The notes below the pieces were generated by a model. That model was not told the DNA's origin. It did not search any database and worked only from the letters and a program-made list of their open reading frames with translations. A stretch of DNA of 30,277 nt from an uncultured Oscillibacter sp. Its GTDB lineage: Bacteria; Bacillota; Clostridia; Oscillospirales; Oscillospiraceae. Numbering within the stretch: position 1 is the stretch's first letter; the number at the start of each line of letters is the position of its first letter. This document shows, in pieces, positions 6,497 through 14,242 of the stretch. A program made the position numbers and the translations under genes. The stretch is taken from contig URTS01000008.1 in NCBI GenBank assembly GCA_900550685.1, positions 1 to 30,277 on the forward strand, given 5' to 3'.

Positions 6497-6657
6497 GTCC
6501 GTATTTCCGCTGGGTACCCCGGCACATTTCCGTGATACACGGCCAAATTCCGCCGCGCCTGCGGTCGGCTGAAAATTTTGGTGAAAAACCGGGAACTTTT
6601 TCCCGTCTATGCCGTCTAAAGCAGTATCATACCACATTTATAATAAAGGAGATCTTT

Positions 6658-7497
6658 ATGAAACGTCTGCTGACCATTCTATTGACCCTGAGCCTGCTCC
6701 TGTCCCTCGCTGCCTGCGGCAGCAAGAAAAGCGCCTCCGGTGCGGCTGACCCCGACGACAGCGTCACTTCCCAGGAGCCGGAGACCGGCGGTTCTCAGCC
6801 CGACACGACTGATGAACAGCCTGACGGCACCGACGAACCGGAAGAGACGCAGCCAGCGGAGCAGGAGCCCGCAGAAGACAATCAGGCCCAGCCGGAGCAG
6901 GAACCGGAGAAGGCGCCGGAAAAACAACCTGAAAAACAGCCGGAGAAGAAGCCCGTCAGCAAACCCGCCCAGAAGCCCATCCAGGAAAAGCCGGTGGAAA
7001 AGCCGGCGGAGCCCGCTGCCCCCGCACAGCCTGAACAGACAGCCCCTGCTGCTTCCGGAGATGCCCTCTCCATTCTCACAGCGGTCTGGAACACCTACAA
7101 TGACGATGAGAAGTTCCCAGTCTCCGAGGATGCCCCTATCAGCATGGACATCAGCAGCATAGACAACATCAGCTATCTGCTGACCTTCCCGGCAGAGGAT
7201 GCCGCCCTGATTGACGGAGCCGCCTCCCTGACCCACATGATGAACCTGAACACCTTCACCTGCGGCGCTTTCCATGCCGTCAGCACCCAGGACGCCGCAA
7301 AGCTGGCGGATGACCTGCACACGGCCATTGCGGATAAGCACTGGATGTGCGGCTTCCCGGATAAGATGGTCATTGTGACGCTGGACCAGACTGTCATTTC
7401 CCTGTATGGCCACGAAGATCTGATCAACACTTTCCGCGACAAGCTGCAGGCTGCCTATCCCTCCGCCGCGATCGCTTACGAAGAGGCCGTTTCATAA
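6658..7497 (+). CDS. Lipoprotein with Pro/Glu/Lys-rich stalk, unknown C-terminal domain
   Basis: The start is ATG 6658 behind AAAGGAGAT; upstream sequence in this frame has no ribosome-binding site. The 279-residue protein has a lipoprotein signal (MKRLLTILLTLSLLLSLAAC, lipobox LAAC, C20). About 110 residues of low complexity follow: first acidic (Gln/Pro/Glu/Asp), then a run of PEK and KP repeats (EKQPEKQPEKKPVSKPAQKP) that probably forms an extended stalk across the cell wall. The C-terminal ~130 residues are ordinary globular sequence with two cysteines (TFTCGAF and WMCGFP) and a LDQTVISLYGHEDLI segment. I do not recognise this domain. No signal links it functionally to the preceding lipoprotein apart from adjacency and a similar -10 sequence (GTATCATACC near 6627). 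Confidence 0.8.
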   Translation: MKRLLTILLTLSLLLSLAACGSKKSASGAADPDDSVTSQEPETGGSQPDTTDEQPDGTDEPEETQPAEQEPAEDNQAQPEQEPEKAPEKQPEKQPEKKPVSKPAQKPIQEKPVEKPAEPAAPAQPEQTAPAASGDALSILTAVWNTYNDDEKFPVSEDAPISMDISSIDNISYLLTFPAEDAALIDGAASLTHMMNLNTFTCGAFHAVSTQDAAKLADDLHTAIADKHWMCGFPDKMVIVTLDQTVISLYGHEDLINTFRDKLQAAYPSAAIAYEEAVS

Positions 7498-7622
7498 GGA
7501 TTCTTGGGCCCCGGATGATCCTCTCCAAGTCTGCACCGCAGTTTTTTATTTGCGGGGAGACACTGCTCAAGACCCGGAGCGCACACAAGCTGTTCCCCGA
7601 CAGAATATCGTACGGATCCCCG

Positions 7623-7724
7623 CTAGGAATTGTCCTTCCCGGCGGGGATCGTCGCATTTACAAGCATTTCCGAACCGGCGCCAATGGTCACGCCGCCGCA
7701 GGCCACAGCATTTGCACCGATTCT
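7623..7724 (-). pseudogene. Hexapeptide-repeat acetyltransferase remnant
   Basis: On the minus strand, 33 codons read RIGANAVACGGVTIGAGSE, then MLVNATIPAGKDNS and a stop. The I-G-A-x-x-x hexapeptide rhythm and the final N-x-x-IPAG turn are typical of left-handed beta-helix acyltransferases (the maltose/serine acetyltransferase group), close to their C-terminus. Nothing upstream in this frame continues the fold, so this is a relic. The surrounding 7498-7820 has no other gene; an imperfect hairpin GATCCCCGC / GCGGGGATC lies at 7615-7650. Confidence 0.45.
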
Positions 7725-7737
7725 CCGAAAAAATCTC

Positions 7738-7768
7738 TTGACTTCGTGTTACACGAACTTGATAGAAT
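7738..7768 (+). promoter_or_regulatory. MerR-type promoter/operator of the aldo/keto reductase gene
   Basis: TTGACT (7738-7743) and TAGAAT (7763-7768) are 19 bp apart, two more than the sigma-A optimum. The spacer holds the inverted repeat TTCGTG-TTA-CACGAA (7743-7757). A long spacer with a centred palindrome is the signature of promoters activated by MerR-family DNA-twisting regulators. No merR gene is in the window, so the regulator would act from elsewhere. Confidence 0.75.
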
Positions 7769-7829
7769 GATTGTAGCACAGAAAACCTGTCTGTGCAAAT
7801 CCAATCACGGAGGACGGAACATGGAATAA

Positions 7830-8648
7830 TTGACTTTGAATAACGGCGTGCAGATGCCCCTTGCAGGTTTTGGAACCTTTATGCTCAGCGGTGAGACCTG
7901 TGCCAACGCCGTCACAAAAGCCAGTCAATGCGGTTACCGTATGATCGACACGGCGGAGGCCTATAGCAATGAACAGGAAGTGGGAGAAGGCATCCGGCGG
8001 AGCGGCATCGACCGACGGGAACTGTTCCTCGTTACCAAGGTCAACTTCAAATCCTACGAGCACGCGGAACAGACGGTGATGCAGTCTCTTGAGAGCCTGC
8101 AAACCGACTATATCGACCTGCTCCTGCACCGGCCCTTTGCCAACTACTACGCGGCGTGGCGCGCTCTGGAAAAGCTATATGCAGACGGCAAAATCCAGGC
8201 CATCGGCGTTTCCAACTTTGAGCCGGACCAACTTCTGGACCTGATTGCCTACAACCAGATCGTCCCGGCTGTCAATCAGATCGAAACCAATCTCTATTGC
8301 CAGCGCAGCGCTGGGCGGGTCTGGATGGACAAGCAGCAGGTGGCCCACATGGCCTATGCCCCCCTGGAACAGGGCAGCCGGAATGAAATGTATCAGGAAC
8401 CGGCCGTGTTGGCCCTTGCTGCGAAATACGACAAAACTCCGGCACAGATCCTGCTCCGCTTCCTGACCCAGAAGGGCGTTGCCGTCATCCCCAGAAGCAC
8501 CCAGCCGGCGCACATCCGGGAAAATCTGGCCCTGTTCGATTTTGCGCTGACTGCCGGGGAAATGGTGCAGCTTTCTGAACTGGACCGGAAAGAGCCTCTC
8601 ATCGGCAAGCCGGAAACGCCGGAGCTGGTGGAATTCTCGCTGACGTGA
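7830..8648 (+). CDS. Aldo/keto reductase with stop codon at codon 3
   Basis: The 272 residues from TTG 7830 form a complete NAD(P)H-dependent aldo/keto reductase TIM barrel (AKR5/2,5-diketo-gluconate reductase-like). The tetrad is visible: Asp and Tyr in MIDTAEAYSNE, Lys in VTKVNF, His in LLLHRPF. GVSNF and VIPRSTQPAHIREN (cofactor phosphate binding) are also present. The natural start is almost certainly ATG 7821, 7 nt after GGAGG (7809-7813), but it reads ATG GAA TAA TTG ACT TTG. Homologues typically begin MEYLTLNNGV, so codon 3 has mutated from a Tyr codon to TAA. Expression would need readthrough or re-initiation at TTG 7830, 16 nt from the ribosome-binding site. The rest of the gene shows no decay, so the change is recent or tolerated. 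Confidence 0.87.
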   Translation: MTLNNGVQMPLAGFGTFMLSGETCANAVTKASQCGYRMIDTAEAYSNEQEVGEGIRRSGIDRRELFLVTKVNFKSYEHAEQTVMQSLESLQTDYIDLLLHRPFANYYAAWRALEKLYADGKIQAIGVSNFEPDQLLDLIAYNQIVPAVNQIETNLYCQRSAGRVWMDKQQVAHMAYAPLEQGSRNEMYQEPAVLALAAKYDKTPAQILLRFLTQKGVAVIPRSTQPAHIRENLALFDFALTAGEMVQLSELDRKEPLIGKPETPELVEFSLT

Positions 8649-8757
8649 TAAAAATTGACCTTGCGGCGCCGGTATCAACATGAGCCATACAAAGCGATAA
8701 AAGCACATCCGTCCCGGGTATAGGCTGATCCTATGGCAAACCGTATGATTTCCGTAT

Positions 8758-8786
8758 TTTACAAGCCGGCAGTCAGCCCTTATACT
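8758..8786 (+). promoter_or_regulatory. Promoter of the MetE-like gene
   Basis: TTTACA (8758-8763), 17-bp spacer, TATACT (8781-8786), about 50 bp before the start codon at 8839. I saw no S-box or T-box leader in 8649-8838. Confidence 0.55.
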
Positions 8787-8838
8787 GAATCTGCAAAAAC
8801 GATTACATCTCTCCGCAAATCAGAAAGGACGATCCCCT

Positions 8839-9954
8839 ATGAAAAATCCCGCGCCCTATCGTTATGATATTGTCGGCAGCTTCCTGCGCACCCATGCCAT
8901 CCATGAAGCGCGCAGCAAGTTTGAAGCCGGTGAAATTTCCGCCGAAGAACTGGCCAAGATCGAAGATACCGAGATCCGCGGCCTGGTGCAGAAGGAAGAG
9001 AACGTGGGCCTCAAAGCCGTCACCGACGGTGAATATCGCCGTGCCTTCTGGCACATGGACTTTCTCTGGGGCCTGACCGGCACCCAGAAGGTGAAGGCCG
9101 CGCATTTCTCCGTAGCCTTCAAGGGCTTCCAGCCCAAGGCCGAGACTGTCAAGATCGTGGATAAGCTGGATTTTCCTGAGGATCATCCCTTCCTGAAGCA
9201 CTACCGCTTTTTGCAGGATATTGCCGCAGATGTGGCCCAGCCCAAGCAGTGCATCCCCTCTCCCTCCATGCTGCACCTGATCTGCTGCGTCCGGGAACCC
9301 AACTATCAGCCCATTGAGCGCTACAAGGACGAGCAGGTGCTGCTGGACGATCTGGCCGCCGCTTACCAGAAGGCGGTCAAGGCGTTCTATGCCGCAGGCT
9401 GCCGGTATCTCCAGCTGGACGACACCTCCTGGGGCGAGTTCTGCTCCGCTGAAAAGCGCAAAGCCTACGCAGAGCGGGGCATCGACGTGGATGAGGTAGG
9501 CCGCAAGTACGTCTATGTACTCAACAAGGTGCTGGAAGCCAAGCCCACCGACATGACCATCACCATGCACATCTGCCGCGGCAACTTCCGCTCCACCTGG
9601 TCCTCCTCCGGCGGCTATGAGCCGGTGGCGGAGATCCTATTCGGCCACTGCAATGTGGACGGCTTCTTCCTGGAGTACGACAGTGACCGCGCCGGCGGTT
9701 TTGAGCCGCTGCGCTGCATCGGCAAGCAGAAGGTGGTCCTGGGCCTGGTCACCTCCAAGGACGCCAAGCTGGAAAACAAGGAGGACATCATCGCCCGCAT
9801 CCATGAAGCGGCCAAGTATGTGCCCCTGGACCAATTGGCCCTGAGTCCCCAGTGCGGCTTTGCCTCCACCGAGGAGGGCAACCTGGTCACCGACGAGGAT
9901 CAGTGGAAGAAGCTGACGCTGGTGAAGGAAATCGCCCAGGAGGTTTGGGGTTGA
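8839..9954 (+). CDS. MetE C-terminal-domain-like methyltransferase (YxjG/YxjH type)
   Basis: The start is ATG 8839 behind AGAAAGGACG. The 371-residue protein matches the zinc-dependent C-terminal domain of cobalamin-independent methionine synthase and lacks the N-terminal half of MetE (about 750 residues). Its size is that of stand-alone B. subtilis YxjG/YxjH-type proteins. Visible are the N-terminal YDIVGSFLRTHAIHEAR, LQLDDTSWGEF, the zinc ligands His and Cys in TMHICRGNF (about residues 244-246), a Glu in FFLEYDSDRAGGFEPLR, and the third Cys in LALSPQCGFAS (about 339). It should transfer a methyl group to a thiol such as homocysteine. The methyl donor of these short forms is often not methyl-THF polyglutamate and cannot be told here. 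It is a single-gene unit with its own promoter and terminator. Confidence 0.85.
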   Translation: MKNPAPYRYDIVGSFLRTHAIHEARSKFEAGEISAEELAKIEDTEIRGLVQKEENVGLKAVTDGEYRRAFWHMDFLWGLTGTQKVKAAHFSVAFKGFQPKAETVKIVDKLDFPEDHPFLKHYRFLQDIAADVAQPKQCIPSPSMLHLICCVREPNYQPIERYKDEQVLLDDLAAAYQKAVKAFYAAGCRYLQLDDTSWGEFCSAEKRKAYAERGIDVDEVGRKYVYVLNKVLEAKPTDMTITMHICRGNFRSTWSSSGGYEPVAEILFGHCNVDGFFLEYDSDRAGGFEPLRCIGKQKVVLGLVTSKDAKLENKEDIIARIHEAAKYVPLDQLALSPQCGFASTEEGNLVTDEDQWKKLTLVKEIAQEVWG

Positions 9955-9984
9955 TCTGAAGGACAACAGCACAATATGACGAGA

Positions 9985-10025
9985 AAATGGGTGTACAGTT
10001 CATTAACTGTACACCCATTTGTTTT
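9985..10025. terminator. Bidirectional terminator between the MetE-like and flavodoxin genes
   Basis: A perfect 16-bp stem, AAATGGGTGTACAGTT (9985-10000) / AACTGTACACCCATTT (10005-10020), has a 4-nt loop. GTTTTC follows on the plus strand and TTTCTC on the minus strand. It serves the two convergent genes. Confidence 0.92.
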
Positions 10026-10123
10026 CAGCACTTATCGCGTACCGGCAAGATGAAACTACGCATTTCTGGGCGGCAGCGGCCGCATCCTGCGACAGATGCA
10101 GGCACACCTGCTGCTCTTCCATT

Positions 10124-10621
10124 TTACAGCATCGCTTTGACATCCTGTGCCCAGGCGTCGATGTTGGCCTCCGGCGTTTCCAGGTGGTCACCGCCATTGG
10201 AATCGAACTTCACCTGCATCTCACAGGCAATTTTCGCGCCGGTACAAGCATTTTTCATATCCCGGATAACGTGGCCGGGCCAGCCGCCGTTGGTCATAAA
10301 AGGAACGACGGTCTTTCCGGCAAAGGTATTTTTGTGCAGGAACGTCTTTACCGCAGGGGCCATCGTATACCACCATGTAGGCGTTCCAACTGCGATCACA
10401 TCGTAATCGGCAGGATTCACATTCAGCGGCTTCAACTCCGGCTCATAGCCCTGATTCACTTCCCGCTGGCCCTGATCCACCACATCATCGTAGCTGCCGG
10501 AATAGGGCACGGCGGTATCGATTTTCAAAAGGTCGCCGCCTGCAACGCTCTGGAGCTTTTTGGCAATCCGCTCCGTGTTGCCATTGGACCACGAATAATA
10601 AACGATCAACAACTTTTTCAT
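10124..10621 (-). CDS. Flavodoxin (flavodoxin_4 type)
   Basis: The start is the ATG at 10621, 8 nt after AGGAGG; a longer upstream frame has no ribosome-binding site. The 165-residue protein begins KKLLIVYYSWSNGNTERIAK, the FMN phosphate-binding loop of flavodoxins (S-x-S/T-G-N-T). It continues with VIAVGTPTWWYTMAPAVKTFL, the isoalloxazine-stacking loop of the flavodoxin_4 subfamily, and VVPFMTNGGWPGHVIRDM. It is a cytosolic one/two-electron carrier or small FMN reductase; the partner is unknown. A promoter is visible on the minus strand. Confidence 0.9.
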   Translation of the reverse strand: MKKLLIVYYSWSNGNTERIAKKLQSVAGGDLLKIDTAVPYSGSYDDVVDQGQREVNQGYEPELKPLNVNPADYDVIAVGTPTWWYTMAPAVKTFLHKNTFAGKTVVPFMTNGGWPGHVIRDMKNACTGAKIACEMQVKFDSNGGDHLETPEANIDAWAQDVKAML

Positions 10622-10655
10622 GGAATTGCCTCCTGATTTGTTCTTCATTTGTATA

Positions 10656-10684
10656 TGAATAGCCGCTGGACATCCGGCAGTCAA
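10656..10684 (-). promoter_or_regulatory. Promoter of the flavodoxin gene
   Basis: On the minus strand TTGACT (10684-10679), a 17-bp spacer and TATTCA (10661-10656) precede the gene by about 35 bp. Confidence 0.5.
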
Positions 10685-10758
10685 TTTTATTTTCGGCCCT
10701 TTCAGATAAGGAAAACTGATAGGAATACCGGCATTCGGCACAAATTGTCGGAACCAGA

Positions 10759-10787
10759 TTGTGATTCCGGCGGATTTGTGGTAAAAT
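10759..10787 (+). promoter_or_regulatory. Promoter of the UvrD-like helicase gene
   Basis: TTGTGA (10759-10764), 17-bp spacer, TAAAAT (10782-10787). The leader contains a GC-rich hairpin GGCCCC/GGGGCC near 10812-10827. Confidence 0.5.
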
Positions 10788-10862
10788 CAGCGGCAGTGTG
10801 ACTTGCTCAGAGGCCCCGGCAGGGGCCGCTAGCTAAAAGGGACGTTCAGAAGGAGCATCGGC

Positions 10863-13208
10863 GTGGACAGAGAAGTATTTGACCGGAAATATACGCTGCG
10901 GCTCAATCCGCAGCAGGCGGAGGCGGTGCACGCTGTGGAGGGCGCCGTGCTGCTTCTGGCGGTGCCCGGCAGCGGAAAGACCACCGTGCTGGTGACCCGC
11001 CTAGGCTATATGCTCTGCTGCTGCGGCATCCCTGCGGACAAAATTTTGACCATGACCTATACCAAGGCCGCCACCCGGGAAATGCGGCAGCGGTTCGCCC
11101 GGCTGTTCGGGGAGGACTGCCCCCAGGTCCCGGAGTTTCGCACCATCAACGGCGTTTCCTCCAAAATCATCGATTTTTATGCCCGTGTACATGGCAGGGG
11201 AAATGCCTTTACACTGATGGAAAATGAAGTGGAACTGGCCAAGCTGGTCTCAGATCTGTACCACGAGCTCAGCGGGGACTTTGCCACCCAGAGCACCGTC
11301 AAGGAGCTGCGCCGGTGGATCACCTATGTGAAGAACATGATGCTGGACGAAGGGGCGATTGGCGAGCTGGACACGGGGTTCGACAAGTTTCCGGAGCTGT
11401 ACAGCCGGTACAACCAGGTGCTGCGGCAGCAGCGGTGGATGGACTATGATGACCAGATGGTGTATGCTAAGAAAATCCTGGAGATCCGTCCGGATGTCCT
11501 GGCCCATTTTCAGGATGCGTTTCCGTATGTCTGCGTGGACGAATCCCAGGACACCTCCCGGATCCAGCATGCCATCATCCATCTTCTGGCCCGGAAAACT
11601 GGAAATCTTTTCATGGTAGGCGACGAGGACCAGAGCATTTACGGTTTCCGGGCCGCCTATCCGGACGCCCTGATGCAGTTCGAGCAGACTTATCCCGGCG
11701 CACGGGTTCTGCTGATGGAGGAAAATTACCGCTCCACGCCGGAGATCCTCCGGCTGGCGGACGGGTTCATTCAGCAGAATTCCAACCGCCATCCCAAAGC
11801 CATCCGCCCCACCCGGGAGTCCGGCGCAGACGTGCATCTGATCCTGGCGGCGGACAGGGAAGTCCAGTACCAATGGCTGCTGAACACAGCTGTTTGCAGC
11901 GGGGAGCAAGCAGCGATCCTTTACAGGAATAATGACAGCGCTCTGCCGTTGATCGACCTGCTGGACCGGCAGGGAATGGCCTACCGGTGCCGTCAGATGG
12001 ATGACACCTTCTTTACCAATCGGATCGTCACGGACATTCTGGACATTATCGCCTTTGCTCACGACGAAAGGGACGCTGAGGTGTTCCTGCGCATCTACTA
12101 CAAGTTGGGCAGCGGCATTTCCAAAAAGGCGGCGGAGTATGCCTGCGAACGGAGCAGGGCTTCCGGGGATACGATCCTGGAGGAGCTGCTTCGGTTCCCC
12201 CTGCTCTCCCAGTATGCGCGGGACAGCGTCACCGGCCTCATCAGTCTGCTGCCCCGGCTCTTGACGGACACGGCGGAGCAGGGTCTGAACCGCATCTGGC
12301 GGGAGCTGCGCTACAAGGACTATGTGGAACAGCAGCAGCTGGACACCAATAAGTACGAAATACTCTGCCTGCTGGCGTCCCGTGAAACCAGCCTGGACAG
12401 CCTCCTGGCCCGGCTGGACTGCCTGCGGGCCCTGGTGGCTGAGCCGCCTAACCCTGCCGGGGACGGTCCAATCCTCTCCACCATTCATTCCAGCAAAGGC
12501 CTGGAATATGATACCGTGTACCTGCTGGACATGCTGGACGACATTCTGCCCGCCGTCACAGAGCCGAAAAACCCGGAGGAACAGCGGCAGTATGAGGAGG
12601 AACGCCGCCTGTTCTACGTGGCCATGACCCGGGCAAAAAACCACCTGTATCTGTTTTCCTGCCGGGACCGCAGCTCCGCGTTTATCCGGGAACTGCGGCA
12701 GAACCTGCCGGTGGAAAGGCGGGCGGCAGACGATGTGTTCCGGGCACTGCCGGCGGAATTGTGCGGAAAGTTCTATCACCATGCCCAGAAGGGAAAGGGC
12801 ACGATCCGGGCCTCCTGCGAGGGGCAGTGCCTCATCGCGTACCCCGGCGGAGAAACCCAGTTCCTGACCATCTGGCAAATGTATGAGCAGCGAAAGATTT
12901 TGCGGAAAATTCCGGAAAAGCCAGCTGTTCCAATGGCTGGGCGGAGGGCCGCCTTTTACGCAGGCAAGTCCGGTGCAAAGCAGAATCCGCCTGAGGTCGC
13001 ACTGACCCAGGAGGAAAAAGAGGCCTTGGCTACCGGTGCAGTGCCGGGACGGAAGATCATCCATAAGGCCTTCGGTGCGGGACAGATCGTCAGCTACCAG
13101 GACCCCATCGTGACCGTCCGGTTCCCGAAGCTGGGGGAGAAAAAATTTGTCTTTTGGGATTCCATGGAGCGGGGATTCCTGCGCTATGACGGCGAAGTCG
13201 AAACGTGA
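10863..13208 (+). CDS. UvrD/Rep-family ATP-dependent DNA helicase
   Basis: The start is GTG 10863 behind AAGGAGCA. The 781-residue protein is a superfamily 1A 3'-5' helicase. In order: the Q-motif (LRLNPQQAEAV), Walker A (LLAVPGSGKTTVLVTRLG, about residues 31-48), motif Ia (ILTMTYTKAATREMRQRF), Walker B (VCVDESQDTSRIQ, about 223-235), motif III (GDEDQSIYGFRAA), motif IV (LLMEENYRST), motif V (STIHSSKGLEYDTVYLLDM, about 538-556) and motif VI (EEERRLFYVAMTRAKNHLYLF). The C-terminus (GRKIIHKAFGAGQIVSYQDP...VRFPKLGEKKF) is the tudor-like domain of PcrA/UvrD that contacts RNA polymerase or DNA. It is shorter than typical PcrA, so it may be a second UvrD paralogue in repair or recombination. It is intact. 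Confidence 0.92.
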   Translation: MDREVFDRKYTLRLNPQQAEAVHAVEGAVLLLAVPGSGKTTVLVTRLGYMLCCCGIPADKILTMTYTKAATREMRQRFARLFGEDCPQVPEFRTINGVSSKIIDFYARVHGRGNAFTLMENEVELAKLVSDLYHELSGDFATQSTVKELRRWITYVKNMMLDEGAIGELDTGFDKFPELYSRYNQVLRQQRWMDYDDQMVYAKKILEIRPDVLAHFQDAFPYVCVDESQDTSRIQHAIIHLLARKTGNLFMVGDEDQSIYGFRAAYPDALMQFEQTYPGARVLLMEENYRSTPEILRLADGFIQQNSNRHPKAIRPTRESGADVHLILAADREVQYQWLLNTAVCSGEQAAILYRNNDSALPLIDLLDRQGMAYRCRQMDDTFFTNRIVTDILDIIAFAHDERDAEVFLRIYYKLGSGISKKAAEYACERSRASGDTILEELLRFPLLSQYARDSVTGLISLLPRLLTDTAEQGLNRIWRELRYKDYVEQQQLDTNKYEILCLLASRETSLDSLLARLDCLRALVAEPPNPAGDGPILSTIHSSKGLEYDTVYLLDMLDDILPAVTEPKNPEEQRQYEEERRLFYVAMTRAKNHLYLFSCRDRSSAFIRELRQNLPVERRAADDVFRALPAELCGKFYHHAQKGKGTIRASCEGQCLIAYPGGETQFLTIWQMYEQRKILRKIPEKPAVPMAGRRAAFYAGKSGAKQNPPEVALTQEEKEALATGAVPGRKIIHKAFGAGQIVSYQDPIVTVRFPKLGEKKFVFWDSMERGFLRYDGEVET

Positions 13209-13216
13209 CGCATCCG

Positions 13217-14116
13217 TCAGCCATCTTCTTTTTCCGAAACGGAGAGGAACACCGTGCAGAGGATCAGGACAAAGCCGATCCACTCCGCCCAGGAGATCTG
13301 CGCTTTCAGCGCCGCCACGGAAAACACCATGGAGGATACCGGTTCCAGGCACCCGATCAGCGTCGATTTCACCGGTCCGATGTACTGCACGCTTTCCAGG
13401 AAAACGGAAAAGCCCACTGCCGTACCGATCAGAACAATGACCGCAATAACGATCCACGCCGTAAGATCCAATGCCGCCGGGACGTTCCAGGCCTTTGTGA
13501 AAAGGAAAAGCACAAGCCCGCCGATCAGCATGCCCCAGCCGGTGATGGTCAGATTGCCCCAGGAGGCAATGATGGGCCGGGACAAAAGGGTGTAAGAAAC
13601 CACACCCGCCGCGGCCAGCAGGCCGAACAGCAGCCCCGCGGCAGAGAAGTCCATGCGGTGAAAATCGCCCTTGGACGCAATCAGGTAGGTGCCTGCGATG
13701 GCCAGCAAAACCGCCAGGACCTGCCCCCTGCCCATAGGCTTTTTGTTCCAGACAGCCATGACAATGGCCATCAGCACAACATTCAGGCTTTGAAGGACCG
13801 CGGCAGTCGCGGAATTGGAGTATTTGATGGCGGCCAGGAAGGTATATTGGCACAGGAGCAGGCCCGCCAGTCCAAAGGCCAGCAGCCACCGCACATCTCT
13901 GCCCACGCCCCATATCCGGAACATCTTCGCCCGCTCCCTTGAAAATGCGATCAGCAAAAGGGCAACCCCCGAGAGCACCATACGGACGGCGGTCAGCCAA
14001 TCAGCGCTCAGCGCGTATTGGGTGAAGAGGTATTGGCTGCACACGCCGGACAGGCCCCAGCTGATCCCGCCGAGGGCCGCAAGCAAAAAGCCCTTTGCCG
14101 TATTTCCTCTTGCCAT
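13217..14116 (-). CDS. EamA/DMT-family permease
   Basis: The protein (299 residues from ATG 14116; a GTG at 14125 is also possible) is a drug/metabolite-transporter superfamily member with ten predicted helices formed by two EamA repeats. Signatures are GGISWGLSGVCSQYLF at the start, YTFLAAIKYSNSATAAVLQSL at the end of the first repeat, and SVQYIGPVKSTLIGCLEPVSS in the second. It sits in the cytoplasmic membrane; the substrate is unknown. It is divergent from an AraC regulator 126 bp away, the likely controller. Its 3' end nearly meets that of the convergent helicase gene. Confidence 0.87.
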   Translation of the reverse strand: MARGNTAKGFLLAALGGISWGLSGVCSQYLFTQYALSADWLTAVRMVLSGVALLLIAFSRERAKMFRIWGVGRDVRWLLAFGLAGLLLCQYTFLAAIKYSNSATAAVLQSLNVVLMAIVMAVWNKKPMGRGQVLAVLLAIAGTYLIASKGDFHRMDFSAAGLLFGLLAAAGVVSYTLLSRPIIASWGNLTITGWGMLIGGLVLFLFTKAWNVPAALDLTAWIVIAVIVLIGTAVGFSVFLESVQYIGPVKSTLIGCLEPVSSMVFSVAALKAQISWAEWIGFVLILCTVFLSVSEKEDG

Positions 14117-14141
14117 TGAAAACACCCCGATTCTCTGATAT

Positions 14142-14160
14142 GATCTATTATATTGAGATC
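14142..14160. promoter_or_regulatory. Palindrome over the permease -10 in the divergent region
   Basis: GATCT-N9-AGATC (14142-14160) spans a minus-strand TATAAT (14152-14147) positioned for the permease. It could be the site for the divergent AraC regulator, although AraC proteins more often use direct repeats. Confidence 0.3.
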
Positions 14161-14242
14161 AGGCCGCTGTTTCTATCTCACTATTTGCCCGTTTTTATCA
14201 ATATATTGCGCAACACAGTACATACATAAGGGGAGGGTGCCT

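Noticed and set aside
6900..7020. Possible repeat array in the PEK-rich segment
   Set aside because: The repeats are codon-level low complexity inside a gene, with no constant repeat unit or spacers, so it is neither a CRISPR nor a DNA repeat array.
7515..7829. 104-codon plus-strand frame before the aldo/keto reductase
   Set aside because: It has no ribosome-binding site, overlaps the MerR-type promoter, and its sequence is not protein-like. The better signal there is the minus-strand acetyltransferase remnant.
8649..8838. Possible S-box or T-box leader for the MetE-like gene
   Set aside because: No conserved riboswitch core or terminator is visible; an ordinary promoter 50 bp before the start explains the region.
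11250..14000. 916-codon minus-strand frame across the helicase and permease genes
   Set aside because: It runs antisense through the helicase and out of frame through the permease. There are no recognisable motifs, and the composition is Pro/Arg/Gln-rich as in shadow frames.
14153..14242. N-terminal extension of the AraC protein
   Set aside because: Start 14153 lacks a ribosome-binding site and lies over the divergent permease promoter. GTG 14243 has GGGGAGG at the right distance.
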